From Huntiella abstrusa (lineage: Eukaryota; Ascomycota; Sordariomycetes; Microascales; Ceratocystidaceae): 64,000 nucleotides of DNA. Position 1 is the stretch's first letter. Every line of letters begins with the position of its first letter. A program made the translations under genes and the position numbers. The stretch lies in the NCBI GenBank assembly GCA_025685495.1, contig JAJNMT010000131.1, positions 1,240,001 to 1,304,000 on the forward strand, written 5' to 3'. This document shows, piece by piece, positions 52,027 to 63,416 of this stretch. The notes beneath the pieces were generated by a model. It was not told the DNA's origin, did not search any database, and saw nothing but the letters and a program-made list of their open reading frames with translations.

Positions 52027-53094
52027 ATGCGTTACTCCATTGCTCTCTTCGCCGGCCTTGCCTCCGCTTGGTCTGCTCCCAATCTGACCAACTACGACCT
52101 CGTCTGGCAGGATACCTTCTCCGGCGACTCCGGCGCTAAGCCCTGCAACGACTGGGAAATCGTCACCGACATCTCCGTCAACAACGAAATTCAAAAGTAC
52201 ACCGCTTCCAACAAGAACCTCCAAATATCCGGCGGCGATACTCTCCAGATCATCCCTGTCCTTAGCAATGACAACTGGACTTCTGGCCGTATCGAGTCTA
52301 ACTACACCTTTGCTCCCGCCGCCGGCAAGTCTACCATTGCCGAGGCTGTGATTCGGTTCGGCGATAACTCCGTCGATACCAAGAAGGGTATGTGGCCCGC
52401 CTTCTGGATGCTCTCGGATAGCTGCCGTAACGGCGGTACCTGGCCCTCTTGCGGTGAGGTTGACGTCCTTGAGATGGTTAACGGTGATGACGTCGGCTAC
52501 GGAACCGTCCACTGCGATGTCGTCGGTGGTGGTGCTTGCAAGGAACCTACCGGTATTCAAAGCTCCGTTGATGTTCCGGATCAGGATTGGCACCGCTGGA
52601 GAGTCGTCTTCGACCGCACCTCTAGCAACTGGACCACTGAGACCATGAAGTGGTACCGCGACGACACTCTCTTCCAGACTGTCACTGGTGCTGAGGTCGG
52701 CCTCGAGTCCGCCTGGACTGCTCTGGCCCATGATTCCAAGTACTTCATTCTCAACGTCGCTGTTGGTGGTAACTGGGTAAGTTATTTCCCCATTTGGTAA
52801 TTCGAGAGATGCCCGAGACTGTCTAGTTGGTTCGTGTAACGAGGCTATAAAAACCCTTAGTGCACCAATCCCGTGTTGTCTCGTGATGTTTCCCGTGACT
52901 TGAACTAGTTTAATATTTAGACATCTTACTAACGTTGTTTATAGCCTGGATCTACCAACAGCTCTACCAAGGGTGGCTATGGAGCTATGATGGAGGTTGC
53001 GTACGTTGCTCACTACGAGTCTTCGTCCAACTTCACTAAGAGCACCAAGAACACCAGAAGCACCAGAAGTGCCAGAAGCAGCCGTCTTCGGTAA
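52027..53094 (+). CDS. Secreted GH16 endo-beta-1,3(4)-glucanase-like protein
   Basis: Exons 52027-52776 and 52945-53094 join in phase 0 across a 168-nt intron with a TACTAAC branch site, giving 299 aa. A signal peptide covers about residues 1-16. The GH16 catalytic motif ExDxxE is present as GEVDVLEM, with E144 as likely nucleophile, D146 assisting and E149 as acid/base. Conserved GMWPAFWML and DWHRWRVVFD flank it. The enzyme would cut beta-glucans outside the cell, either remodelling the fungal wall or digesting external glucan; the sequence does not separate these. The last 20 residues form an odd Arg/Ser/Thr-rich basic tail with no GPI signal. Codons are strongly biased towards C-ending forms, consistent with high expression. 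Confidence 0.92.
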
Positions 53095-54420
53095 ATGCCT
53101 TGATATACTCATGCTATCAAGACACAACAACACTTTACAGTCTTTCTTTTCTTTCCGGCTTGAGGTTTCTAGACATGTCTAACTTCATTGGTTGGTTGCC
53201 ACTTAAACAAGCTCTAGTCAGCTCTGTTTAGCTTTCTTTATATGCGTCCTTTTGATGAGGGGTTTAACGTCATCTATCGGTCTCCGACTAGATCGGAGAT
53301 CTGCATTCACTCGCTTGGCCTATTTGTTTTGGGAATTCTCTTCTTTGTACATATTTTACACTGCCCTTTTGGCATTTTTCGGGTTGGACATTTGCTTTAT
53401 ATAAATAACACAACGTCTTTATGATTCTCAAACATTACCATGTAAATCTGTGTAGGATCTCTGCGGCCGTCTTGTATCGTCCATGTCTCGTGATAATCCT
53501 CCAAACTAAGGCAATCAGCTTAGTCTCCAAGGTCTTTTGGTAACTATCTCAGGCTAAAAACATCTCTTTGTCTACTGTTTTGTGAGCATCACCAGACTAT
53601 TTCTCCCGGTGTAGCTCCGTCTTTCTCCAACAATCCAGGTACATCCGACCCTAACTTAGAGCCTAGACCCCCTATAAGACACAGCCCCACTCACTGAAAT
53701 ATGTGCCCTGATTGGTCTGAATCATCGGTATAAGCCCAAATAGGAAAACAGCTTTCCTTCTCACGCGCCCACTTTATGCATGTTGTCAGTCGATGGGCGG
53801 ACCAAGCACCCAAAGTCACGCCACAATTTGCCCATTAAAAACAGCAGCTTTCATGTGCATCAGTAATTCCCAGTATATTGCCTGGCCGGAGTTCACAGCA
53901 ACGCTCGGGAATTGCAGATTGTGGGGAGATATGTGGGGAGATTATTTTGACATAGTACATACATACATATGCAAGCACAACAAGATATGGGGAAAGCTCT
54001 TCCACTAAAGACGTCATTTGTCCGGGTCCGGGAAGGAGTTTGTTGGGGGTTGTGGAGTGAGACAAGGTGGAGTTGACGGCTAATGGACATGATAGACAGT
54101 GGCCGGACGGGTGCATACTAGTGTGGCGTGGCGGGGTGGTGTGTTGTTCATACCGTCAATATTAGCCCCAACAACGACACGAAGGTGGGATGGTGCGGGA
54201 TGGATTGGTCAGGTGCCGTTATGGAGATGACGCATCAGGGTCCGGGATGGCAACTATCAGAGGGGAAAGAGGGGTTGGTTGATGTATATAAAGGTAGAGG
54301 TGGCAAAGCCGGAAGCTTATCCAAACTTGTCCCTCTTTTTCTCTCCATCACCAACTCATTTGCTGATTCTCTTCTGATATTACACTACACTCTACAACTT
54401 CATTATCCAATACCATCAAC
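53095..54420. other. Intergenic region, GH16 to DUF6699-like gene
   Basis: 3' UTR of the GH16 gene and promoter of the next gene, with a TATA box at 54285. No supported coding or RNA gene is visible. Confidence 0.55.
54285..54294 (+). promoter_or_regulatory. TATA box of the DUF6699-like gene
   Basis: TATATAAAGG lies 127 bp before the start codon, in front of a pyrimidine-rich leader; a strong match to the consensus. Confidence 0.55.
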
Positions 54421-55119
54421 ATGACTGATACATTAGCTCCCCTCCGCAAAGTCGATTCTGCCATCGACGGTGTAGATGAACACCACGACCACCATGACCA
54501 CCCCAAGAAACATCGGAGATCCAGCTCCAGTGTCTCTGGTGTCTTCAACATCAACGATCTCGGTACGTCGTCCATGTCCTGAAAGCTATGACCATGTTCA
54601 TCACCCCACTCACTAACACGCTTCATCCTCCCGCAGAACGTGACCACACTGAGCTTACACTCCCAATCCAGACCCAGCATACCGGCTGGAAGATTAACAC
54701 TTCGCCTACTACTATTGAAGATCCATCAATTCTTGCTCTTCCTCTGGTTACCCCGCCAGTGAAGAAGATTGACCTGCACTTCCCTCTTGGCATGGAAGTG
54801 CACGCCCGTAACATGAAGGGTGTCACTATCAAGGATGCCTTGGACGCCATTTACAAGGCGTACAAGAAGAGAGTAAGTTAGCCAACTAGTATGGTCAAAC
54901 CTACAATACACTGACCTATCCACCTAGACCGATGACGAACTTGAACTTCCCTACCTCACCGGCTTCGAGTGGGACAAGGAAGAATGCTGGACTCGCCTCA
55001 TCGTTCATCTCCAAAAGAACCCTCCTCAGAAGTCCTCCTCCAACGGCAAGCAAAAGAAGCTTTCCAAGAAGGAAAAGGCCGCTGCCGAAGAAGCTGCCAA
55101 GGACCCCCTTCTCGTCTAA
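54421..55119 (+). CDS. Small DUF6699-like protein
   Basis: Exons 54421-54562, 54637-54872 and 54928-55119 (introns of 74 and 55 nt, phases 1 and 0) give 189 aa. A His/Asp-rich patch at about 20-27 (EHHDHHDH) and a KKHRRSSSS patch precede a compact domain at about 48-160. That domain holds WKINTSP, a stretch with LHFPLGMEV, and GVTIKDALDAIYKAYKKR, followed by LTGFEWDKEECWTRLIVHL. The block with V-T-[IV]-x-D-[AV]-L-[ED]-A-I-Y resembles DUF6699, a fungal family of unknown function. The C-terminus is lysine/alanine-rich and probably disordered. There is no signal peptide or membrane segment. The strong TATA box and C-ending codons suggest good expression. The histidine-rich patch might bind metal, which is untested. 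Confidence 0.82.
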
Positions 55120-56020
55120 TGAAGCATAAGCGCCCCCTCTCAGTGTCATATTGCCCTGTACCGTATGGTCTCCGCATCTGATGCGTTCGCTCCTTTGTTC
55201 TATTATTCTTTCTTTGCTTCGGCGAGGTGTGGGTATAAGTGGCTATGGTTGCATCCTTATTTTACGCTACGCACATGTTACTTCAGACATGTCGTGTGCT
55301 ACGTCGCCGCTAGTGGCCGTACTAGACACTCGTTAGTGTGTCGCCATCGCCACTTTCGCTCACCAAAGCTTCTGTGTAACATCCAATGATTGCTTTGGCA
55401 ACTTCGTTGATATTTGGAGTTTCTTTCTCTGACCACCATCATTTGGCTATAATGAGAGGTTTCGTGAATTCTGCTGTTTGTTGGGTTTTGATTACTCATA
55501 GACCTTTGATTCTAGCGTATTCTTAGTTAGCACCTTACAATTAACCCTATTTGGTATATCCTACTATAAAATGTTTACCCCAATTGTGACCACTCCAATT
55601 ATGCGTGCAACCAAACGATGTCGTTCTCCAACGTTCATATGATCACGGATCGAATCATCACCGACCGCTACCACATCGGCTCTTATCGGCTATTGCCGGC
55701 ACGATGTCTATATATCCCCCGTATGTTTGCCATATTCCATACAGCGGAATAAGAGTGGTGTTCACAGCTGGCCATTCATTACCGAATCCAGGCACTTGCA
55801 GATCGATTTCAATGTTTCCCATCATGAACACAGCGGAAATTCATGGCTACCGCAGGATAAATGGGTTTGATTGTGTGTCACGAGGAGCGGCTTAGTACCA
55901 TATGTTGGAGAAACAATCGAGGGTAGTTACTACAAAACGGCCATGTTTCCGTTATATTAATTGCATTGAATGCATTGTCTTTTTGTTTATAGTTGGTGCA
56001 TGTTAACATATTGAGACATT
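55120..56020. other. Intergenic region upstream of homogentisate dioxygenase
   Basis: 3' UTR of the DUF6699-like gene and promoter of the dioxygenase gene. Open frames are short without domains. No clear TATA box or RNA gene is visible. Confidence 0.55.
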
Positions 56021-57449
56021 ATGCCTGTCACTGAGTTTGAAGTCGCTGAGAAGTACCAGTATCTGAATGGCTTTAGTAGCCACCATGAGTATGTTGATGT
56101 GTCTTGTTGATGAGAGAGACTAAACTAACTGTGTATGTAGAACTGAAGCTGTCGCTGGAGCTCTACCGGTAGCTCAAAATTCACCACAGAAACCACCTCT
56201 AGGTCTCTACGCCGAGAAACTCTCTGGTACGGCCTTTACCGCTCCTCGCCATCAGAATAAACAGACCTGGCTCTACCGGATTCTTCCCTCATGTGCCCAT
56301 CCGGCATATACCCCGGTTGAAGACACCGATAGACTCGGTGCCCTGTCTACTGAATCATTAAAGTACGTGCCGAACCAACTACGATGGGATGCGTTTGATC
56401 ATGACTTAGACGGGGTGAAAGATTTCCCTGGGAGTTTAAAGTTGCTTGCGGGGGCAGGAGAGGCATCTATGAAAACGGGGTTGGGAATCTTTGTATTTGC
56501 CGCGGGGAAAAGCATGGACAGTCATGAAGCTTTCTACTCGGCTGATGGCGACTTATTGGTTGTTGTGCAAGAAGGGGTTCTCGATATTCGCACGGAACTT
56601 GGCTGGCTACTAGTCCGACCCCATGAAATTGCCCTCATCCCTAGAGGTATCCGGTATCAGGTGTTTCTTCCGGAAGGTCCGTCCAGAGGCTACGCATTAG
56701 AACTATACCAAGGGCACTTTCAACTCCCCGAGCTTGGTCCCATCGGGTCGAACGGACTAGCGAATGAGCGGGACTTTCAAGTTCCTGTGGCAAGTTTCTC
56801 AGAAGACTACCCCGAAACCAATACCGCCGGCTACGGCGCCTTGAAATACACAATCACCTGCAAGTTCAACAATACGCTCTTTACAACCCGCCAGCCACAC
56901 ACGCCCTTTGATGTCGTCGCTTGGCAAGGAACATACTACCCCTTCAAATACGACTTAGGCCGCTTCAACACCATCGGATCCATCTCCTACGACCACCCGG
57001 ACCCCAGCATCTTCACCGTTCTTACCGCACCGTCTCCTATTACGGGGACTGCTGTTGCTGATTTTGTCGTGTTTCCGCCGAGATGGCTGGTTGCAGAGGA
57101 TACGTTTAGACCTCCGTGGTATCACCGGAACACGATGAGTGAGTTTATGGGATTAATTTCCGGTGAGTATGATGCGAAGAAGGGCGGGAGAGGAGGGTTT
57201 GTTCCTGGTGGAGCTAGTTTGCATAATGTTATGAGTGGCCATGGTCCGGACATGGCAAGCTACGAAGGGGCAAGAGAAGCATCATTGAAGCCTGTGTTAG
57301 TAGGCAAGGGAAGTTGTGCGTTCATGTTTGAGAGTAGCTTGATGGTGGGGGTTACTGAATGGGGTCTCACCAAGTGTGAAAAGGTCCAGGAGACCTATAA
57401 CGATGAGAGCTGGATGCCGGTCAAGGTCCATTGGAAGAGACGGGAGTGA
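56021..57449 (+). CDS. hmgA: Homogentisate 1,2-dioxygenase
   Basis: Exons 56021-56088 and 56141-57449 join across a 52-nt intron with a CTAAC branch site (phase 2) to give 458 aa, the usual length. The enzyme opens the ring of homogentisate to maleylacetoacetate in tyrosine degradation, using Fe(II). The N-terminus YQYLNGFSSHHETEAVAGALP is diagnostic. Likely iron ligands are H351 and E357 in WYHRNTMSEFMG and H390 in GHGPD, with H384 (SLHN) nearby. Spacing to H390 is three residues longer than in the human enzyme, which I judge a harmless loop insertion. Its partner enzyme fumarylacetoacetase is in the same window, upstream on the same strand. Loss of this enzyme in fungi leads to homogentisate build-up and brown pyomelanin. 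Confidence 0.96.
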
Positions 57450-57522
57450 ACAGATCTGAGTGGGGAGTGGGGAATGTTTGCTTAGTGGGTTACTACATAG
57501 ATGACAAAAAGTCAAAATGGTT

Positions 57523-57527
57523 AAAAA
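57523..57527 (-). terminator. RNA polymerase III terminator of tRNA-Gly
   Basis: Five T residues on the minus strand, 6 nt downstream of the mature tRNA 3' end. Confidence 0.6.
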
Positions 57528-57533
57528 GTAACT

Positions 57534-57615
57534 GCGTAATCTGGGAATCGAACCCAGGGCTAATCGAATCATTACCAGATGGCAACGATTAATGTTACCA
57601 CTACACCAATTACGC
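57534..57615 (-). tRNA. tRNA-Gly(GCC) with 12-nt intron
   Basis: The minus-strand sequence folds as a full cloverleaf: acceptor GCGTAAT/ATTACGC, D arm GTGT...ACAT with loop AGTGGTA, anticodon stem AATCG/CGATT, and T arm CTGGG-TTCGATT-CCCAG. The anticodon GCC is at 57583-57581. A 12-nt intron (57579-57568) follows position 37. Its TGGTAA can pair with the TTGCCA of the anticodon loop, as usual for spliced pre-tRNA. Without the intron the tRNA is 70 nt before CCA addition. The internal A and B boxes are intact, so it looks functional. Confidence 0.9.
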
Positions 57616-58342
57616 GATGTTGTGTGATTGTTGGCAAATAGTGACATATCGGAGGTTATATCGGACTTTACTAACCCTTGTGATCAGTATAACCCTACCA
57701 TACGTGACATGGTCGATGACAAAAATCATTGTTGTAATCAAGAAACAGAATGGCAACAGTTAATAATACAAGTAACACAAGCACTTGGAAAATGGCATCA
57801 TTCGTGTTTACAGACATCACATGAGCATAACTCGTGACCACGGAGGTTTCCCCGATGGGGATATACAAGGGTTAAACAACATGACTGACCCCATTTGGAG
57901 ATGGTTTATTCAAGGAGTGCCTGAGGAGCTTACATCTGATGATGAACATTCCACCTTGGGGAGTGAATAAGCGTAACCAAAGGGTTGAGGCCGAAATACT
58001 GATAGAGTTATTGGAAGTCCCCGATTTCAAGGCGAAAGAGGTGCAGATTGGTAGCTTGATTTTGGATTGTTGATTGAAGTTGAGCTTTTAGCCGTTGATT
58101 GAAATAATCGGTCAAGTTTTCTGGAATTTTGCTTGCCTACGGCTATATTTGGGTGGTTACCTTCGGATATCTGATTGGATTGGAGACTCGGCTACAAGGA
58201 GGGATATCCCGTGTCGGCTACCCAGACGTATACCTATATAATTCCGATCACTCGCCGTGACGCAGGATTATTTTGACTCAGATCCGCTTGGAACATTTCC
58301 TTGAGATGTTTCTTACTATTCTACATTTAAACATCCATCGTC
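57616..58342. other. Intergenic region, tRNA-Gly to TANGO2-like gene
   Basis: Upstream of both the minus-strand tRNA and the plus-strand TANGO2-like gene. A TATATAAT box lies at 58235-58242, about 100 bp before the TANGO2-like start. Short open frames show no domain. Confidence 0.5.
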
Positions 58343-59383
58343 ATGTGTATTGTCTTACTTACTACTGCCCATCCGAAATACGCCCTTGTCATAATTGACA
58401 ACCGTGATGAGTATATCCTCCGGCCCACCGGAAGACCGCACTGGTGGACGCACGAAACCGGGGCATCTATTTTGTGTTCGCGCGACCTTTTCCGGCCTGA
58501 ACAAGGGACATGGCTGGGTTTAAATAAACGTGGAGGTCTTGCGGTTCTCACCAACTATAGTGAGCCACCACCACCGGATGGGAAGGTTGTTAATCGGGCG
58601 AGATTTAGTCGTGGGGGTATGGTGACGACTTGGCTGGGAGTTGCGGGGGGAGATAAAGATTCGAGAACGGAGATAGAGAAGTTACTCGCGGAGGGTATCC
58701 AGGTTGTTGGCGGGTTCTCGATGCTTTGTGGACGGCTGCGGAAGAAGGAGGAGGGCCGACTTGAGCCTCTGGGGATTGTCTCGAATCGATGTGAACATGT
58801 GGATCATGTTGTTTGGGTCGGAGAGGAAAGAGGCGAGGTTTATGGGCTGAGTAATACGGTTTATGATGACCCGGAGCCGTGGCCGAAGGTTGAGGATGGA
58901 AAGAGGTTATTGAAGGAGCTTGCAGTTAGAGCGTCTGATGAGAATTGGAGTGAAGACGAGTTCACGGAAGGGTTATTCGGGATTCTTAGTAGAGACACTT
59001 TCCCAGTGCTTGGGGATGTTGAGCTTGCTGAAGTGTTGGATCGACTCAGAGAAAGTATCAAGATCCCTTTACTTGGTGACGATACTCAGAAAGAGGCTAT
59101 GGAAGCTGCTTGTACCCATCACGAGTACAAACTAACAGATCAACAACGCCAACATGCTAGAGAAGTTATCAAAGGGATGGCTAGACCGGAGGCTGGAGGC
59201 GGGTTTGACCAGGGCTTGTACGGAACACAGAGACAGACTGTGATTTTGGTAGATTGGGAAGGAAACGTCACGATGATTGAGAGGGCTCTCTGGGATGATG
59301 ACGGTTGTGCTATACCTGCAGGTCAAGGTGACAGTATCCACAAGTTCAAAGTTGAGGGATGGGAAGAGGATGTTGTGGCTTAA
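58343..59383 (+). CDS. TANGO2/NRDE-family protein
   Basis: A single exon of 346 aa. The N-terminus MCIVLLTT with NRDE at residues 20-23 (DNRDEYILRPT) is the family signature. TWLGLNKRGGLAVLTNY at about 56-72 and GEVYGLSNTVYDDPWP-like wording near 165-180 are further family blocks. Residue C2 lies where Ntn-hydrolase-fold relatives have a nucleophile, but no enzyme activity is established for the family. TANGO2 homologues have been linked to Golgi organisation, lipid balance and heme handling in animals and yeast. An RQTVILVD segment near the C-terminus is also typical. There is no signal peptide. The close TATA-like element upstream supports the chosen start. Confidence 0.9.
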   Translation: MCIVLLTTAHPKYALVIIDNRDEYILRPTGRPHWWTHETGASILCSRDLFRPEQGTWLGLNKRGGLAVLTNYSEPPPPDGKVVNRARFSRGGMVTTWLGVAGGDKDSRTEIEKLLAEGIQVVGGFSMLCGRLRKKEEGRLEPLGIVSNRCEHVDHVVWVGEERGEVYGLSNTVYDDPEPWPKVEDGKRLLKELAVRASDENWSEDEFTEGLFGILSRDTFPVLGDVELAEVLDRLRESIKIPLLGDDTQKEAMEAACTHHEYKLTDQQRQHAREVIKGMARPEAGGGFDQGLYGTQRQTVILVDWEGNVTMIERALWDDDGCAIPAGQGDSIHKFKVEGWEEDVVA

Positions 59384-60366
59384 AGATTAGTATGTACATG
59401 TTTCCTACATTTTATAGCCTCGGTTTTTCAATTAATACCCTACAGCATACATCACAACCAAAAAAGGTTTAAGTGACAATGCCATCATTTCTCAGCACAG
59501 ACATCATCCGAACAAACCGTCCATTCACTGTAAAGTCCGTCCCGAGCTGCACTTTGATTCCGCGATTTGTGCAACATCGCTTCCGTCTATCGTCCGCTTA
59601 ACTCCCGGCTTATCGATTACTAACTGCCCCTCAAACGAGACAAATTCTATCGCCAGCCCCGACTTATCGTCAACAAATACAGTTAACCAGTTGCCAAAAC
59701 AGGCAAGGATCCCTCTAAACTCACTCAGACTAATCCCAGTTCGTACATACAAGCTCAATAGCGGCCGTTCGGAAACGGAATGACGTAGTAAGGTGCCGCG
59801 AGTACCCAAAAACTAACTATATATGAATCAGTGGTACGGGGGCCATCGAATGATCCCTATTCAAACCATAGCGCTACATGTTTAATGCTCCCAAAGTAAC
59901 AATATTGTTCACCTGATATTTTGTTCCCTCACATTTCACAACCTTACTTCCTGTCGCTTGCCTGTCCATTAGACTTGCATATAGGCCTTGTCAGTGCAGA
60001 CGCTGTGATCCTTCCTATTTTGCACAGCCAGTAATAGTCAAGAACGTCTCCGTCTTGGGCAACCAAGATCTCGTTCCAGGTAAGTTGTTTGGTCATCAAT
60101 CGTGGCTTTGGGCTTTGTTTGTCTCTGCAGGGCTTGATCACCAAGGGCAGTGATTCGATGTCAAGTAAGGCAGGCGTGCATAGTCGTTGCATGTAAACTG
60201 CATTTAGTCGGCTGGCGCAATGCCCTCCTGCAGACAACGTAGCAGCTGATGGCGGCCTAACCATTGCGCAAGGGGATATACATACATGATGGATTCTATC
60301 GACGCCTCGAGAAACTGACAATCGTAGATCTCAACATTCCTATTCAATCTATTTCCGCTTTCTGAA
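59384..60366. other. Intergenic region, TANGO2-like to membrane-protein gene
   Basis: Two minus-strand open frames (59525-59809 and 59944-60321) look moderately protein-like but lack an ATG start, a clean splice join and any recognisable domain, so no gene is called. The region otherwise should hold the TANGO2-like 3' UTR and the promoter of the next gene. Confidence 0.45.
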
Positions 60367-63300
60367 ATGCCCGGCCCTTCTCCGCAACGTGCCAACATCA
60401 AAGTCCCGATGCAAAGAGGGCATATCGCAACACCCCTCACCGAAGCATCCAACCATAGGGCACATGCTAAATCGAGAACCAATTGCGAACCACTTATCAC
60501 AACAACTACTATATCAGCGCCTCCGTCCCTTGCGCCCCAGGCCACCAGCCCCACTATAGAAATCATTAAGCCTGTATTGCGATTTGTATATCGTGCGGTT
60601 ATTTTCGCAGGGGATATCTCAATGCGGGCAGCTTCTCTGTTCTTCATCTTGATTTCTTCCGGCATCGAGGCGGCCCGTCAACTTTCCCACACGGCCAGCC
60701 TCGCCGTTCTTTCTTTTTTGAAGAAATCAACAAACGCTCTTTCCGCATTCGCAAGTGGGGTTCTGTTGACTGGAGTGCAGGCTACTCTCGTACTCATTGC
60801 GTTGCCATTTCTTCTTGTCATGGGTGGTTTTGCAGCTTTCTTTAGTCTTGTAATCAACTCCATCTTTGTTGCAGCATCTATTTTCGCCACCGCTATTCGT
60901 CGGATGCCCTCTGCTATTCCCTTTTATCAAGCAAACGGAGAACAAGAACGAAAGATAGCGCTCCAAACTTCCTCTCAGCCTGACGCGGTCACGGCAGCCG
61001 CCGCAAACGACTCTTCGGTCGGTGCTCCTGTCTCTACCGCTACTGCCGCTACTACAACCATTGTGACATCTCCAAACAATACTCATTATCGCAAGGGTCG
61101 TTCAACTCAGAAACGCCCTACTGCTGTTCGGGCTCTTAGTTCTACTGAAAAAAGTGCAAGCCGCAGTCAAGACGACGTCAACCCTGAATTGCCGTCCACC
61201 ACCCCGGAGCGGACATCTACAGAAGTCGCTGCCGAGTCCCTTAGAATTATCGCCAACCTTTTGCATATGCTTCGTCATTTGTTCAACATCACCCTGCAAG
61301 CCACATTTAACATCACCTCTTCCAACGTGAAGCTGACTCTTCAGTCTATTAAGACTACCGCCTCCGTCATTGTTGCTCTCAATTTTGAGATTGCATACAA
61401 GCTTTTCCGTCTGTGGACTTACGCTTTTACCACGCTCCGGCGCATTTTGTGGGATCTTAGTGTAGCGATATTCTACGCTTTTACCGCACATCTTCGCTTA
61501 CTGTCGGAACAGGTCGACGCTCGTTTTTCTCTGCCGGTATGGCGGTGGTTCGGTTTGCCTCCCAGCCGCTGGCTAATCGGCCCTCATCACCCCAACGATA
61601 TTCACGAGTTACCCGAGATGGACCCTATTCCAAGCGACATCCATCAGCCGGAGCATCGGCGCCTAAGCCAGGTATTCTCCGCATTCCAGTGGCTCCCTTT
61701 CCGGGCCAGCGGACCCCCTCGGGACAATCACAGCAGTCCCAGCAGTCCCAGCAATCCCAGCCACAGCCCCAAGCACAACCCCGCCACCCAAGAGTTAATG
61801 GCAGTGAAGGCCCGCGGGAAAACCGGCTCTCGTACCCACCGCCGGTCCGAAGACCGAACAAGTACGCACCTGTGTCCCCCGTACAGCCCAGACTTTCACG
61901 CCACTCAGGCGCTGTCGACGGAACAGCAACCCCCTCGCGCGATTTCGACGAGTCAGAAGGCCACGCAGGACAGTATCCGCGTAACCTCGACCAGTTCGAG
62001 CCACAGCCGTTCGTTCAGCCTGTAACAGGCCCAAACGATGCCACCTCCCGTTCCCGCCAACCGTCGCTGGACGCTCGTTCGGCGGGATCGGAACGATTCC
62101 GCAGCGCCAATGCCTCTCGCCCAATGGCCCAATCTCCACACGATAGTCTCGTAGAACACAGCTTACTTGTCTCTCGCTCCAATAGTAAAGCTAGTGTCAA
62201 GAAGAGCGGAGCCTTTACGACGGGCCAGTCTGTGCCACGGAATCGTGCATCGTCACCCGCAGCAACAAATGTACGCTTTCGGCCTAGCCAGGAACGCGGA
62301 GGTACCCGCCATGCATCACTGAGACTTCCAGAGGAACCACCTGAAAGTTCTCACACTCTGGGTGACATGTCTCAAAAATCCACCTTGTACGACTACACCC
62401 AGACGTGGTCGAAACGCAGCGAACAAGACGGGAAACAAAAGCGCCAAACTTCCATGGCCGCCACGACTGATCGAACAGACAGAAGTACCCCGGTGGCACC
62501 CAATGTTCAGACGAAGCAGCCGTGGGCCAGTTCCGGCTTTATCCAATCTCCTCAAAGCACTCCGCCAGCAGTCCATAAGCGAACAGCCTCAAAAACCAAG
62601 ACTAAGCATCGTTCGTTTAGTGGTCGGTTGTTTGCACCTTTCCGGTCTAAGATGTCCACATTCAACTCTTCCTCGAAGGCCAAGTCTTCCCGTTCTCCTC
62701 CTTCTCCCGTTCGAGCCAAGCCGCCACCGCCCGTGTCGCAAGCAGCTCCGCCAAAGAAGGCGCGCTCTTACAGTCATGTGGCCTCGCCAGCTCCCCGACT
62801 TCCTGATATCCCGCCAATCTTCAGCCCTATTAATGTGTCATTCAATTCACCTCCGACCAATGACGAAAACGTGCCTGTTCAACCTAGCTCTCGAACACGC
62901 TCAGAAGCTACGACAGGCTCTCGCACTCCTACACAAAAGGTCAACGCTGACCGCCGTCGGGGGGCCGCTCGTGCAAGTCCGCAGATGCCGGGTGCGACTA
63001 ACCCTCGCCTCGTGTACACCGCTCAGTCTTCGTCATACTGGACAGGCCGCTTCACGGCAATCCATGATCGTATGGTGAATCAGTTGATTAACGAGGACGA
63101 CATCGCCCTTTACGAGAGGCAACGGAATTTCAAGAGACTCCAAAACCTCGCGCTTAATGGACGTGGGAACTCGAACTACCGAAATCGCCCCGAGTTCATC
63201 TCCAAGGCTGCTTTGGCTCAAAACTCGGAGGGTACCCTTCCACGGGTTGTTATTGAGAAGATCGATGCGCTCTGTATTACCGATGCTGCTCGTGAAAGCT

Positions 63301-63416
63301 TTCGCAACTGGAAAATCAATTATGTCCGCCTGACTGGTATTCCGATCCCTATTAAGATGGACAAGAAATCGCGGTCCAAGAGCGGACTGTTTGGGCGGAT
63401 TCTATCCCGAGCTTAA
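60367..63416 (+). CDS. Membrane-anchored, basic Ser/Pro-rich protein with internal frame change
   Basis: One open frame runs 60367-62025; a second, in another frame on the same strand, runs 61539-63416. They overlap by 487 nt, so a single gene joined at about 61540-61740 is most likely. The preferred join removes 61672-61733 (62 nt; CAG|GTATTC ... CACAG), giving about 995 aa. A donor at 61537 (GTATGG) with the same acceptor also restores frame. Both lack a good branch site. The N-terminal part has hydrophobic segments at about 86-102 and 128-175 and a weaker one at about 355-375. The rest is disordered and rich in Ser, Pro and Gln. It ends in a conserved-looking block (YWTGRFTAIHDRMVNQLINEDD, then FRNWKINYVRLTGIPIP) and a basic tail. 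I do not recognise the family. A membrane scaffold facing the cytosol is one possibility. Confidence 0.6.

Noticed and set aside
51976..52731. 251-codon minus-strand open frame
   Set aside because: Antisense shadow of the GH16 gene, arising from its biased codon use.
59525..60321. Two protein-like minus-strand frames (59525-59809 and 59944-60321)
   Set aside because: Neither has a suitable ATG at its 5' end, and the candidate donor AA|GTAAGG near 59945 does not join in frame to the downstream piece. No domain seen.
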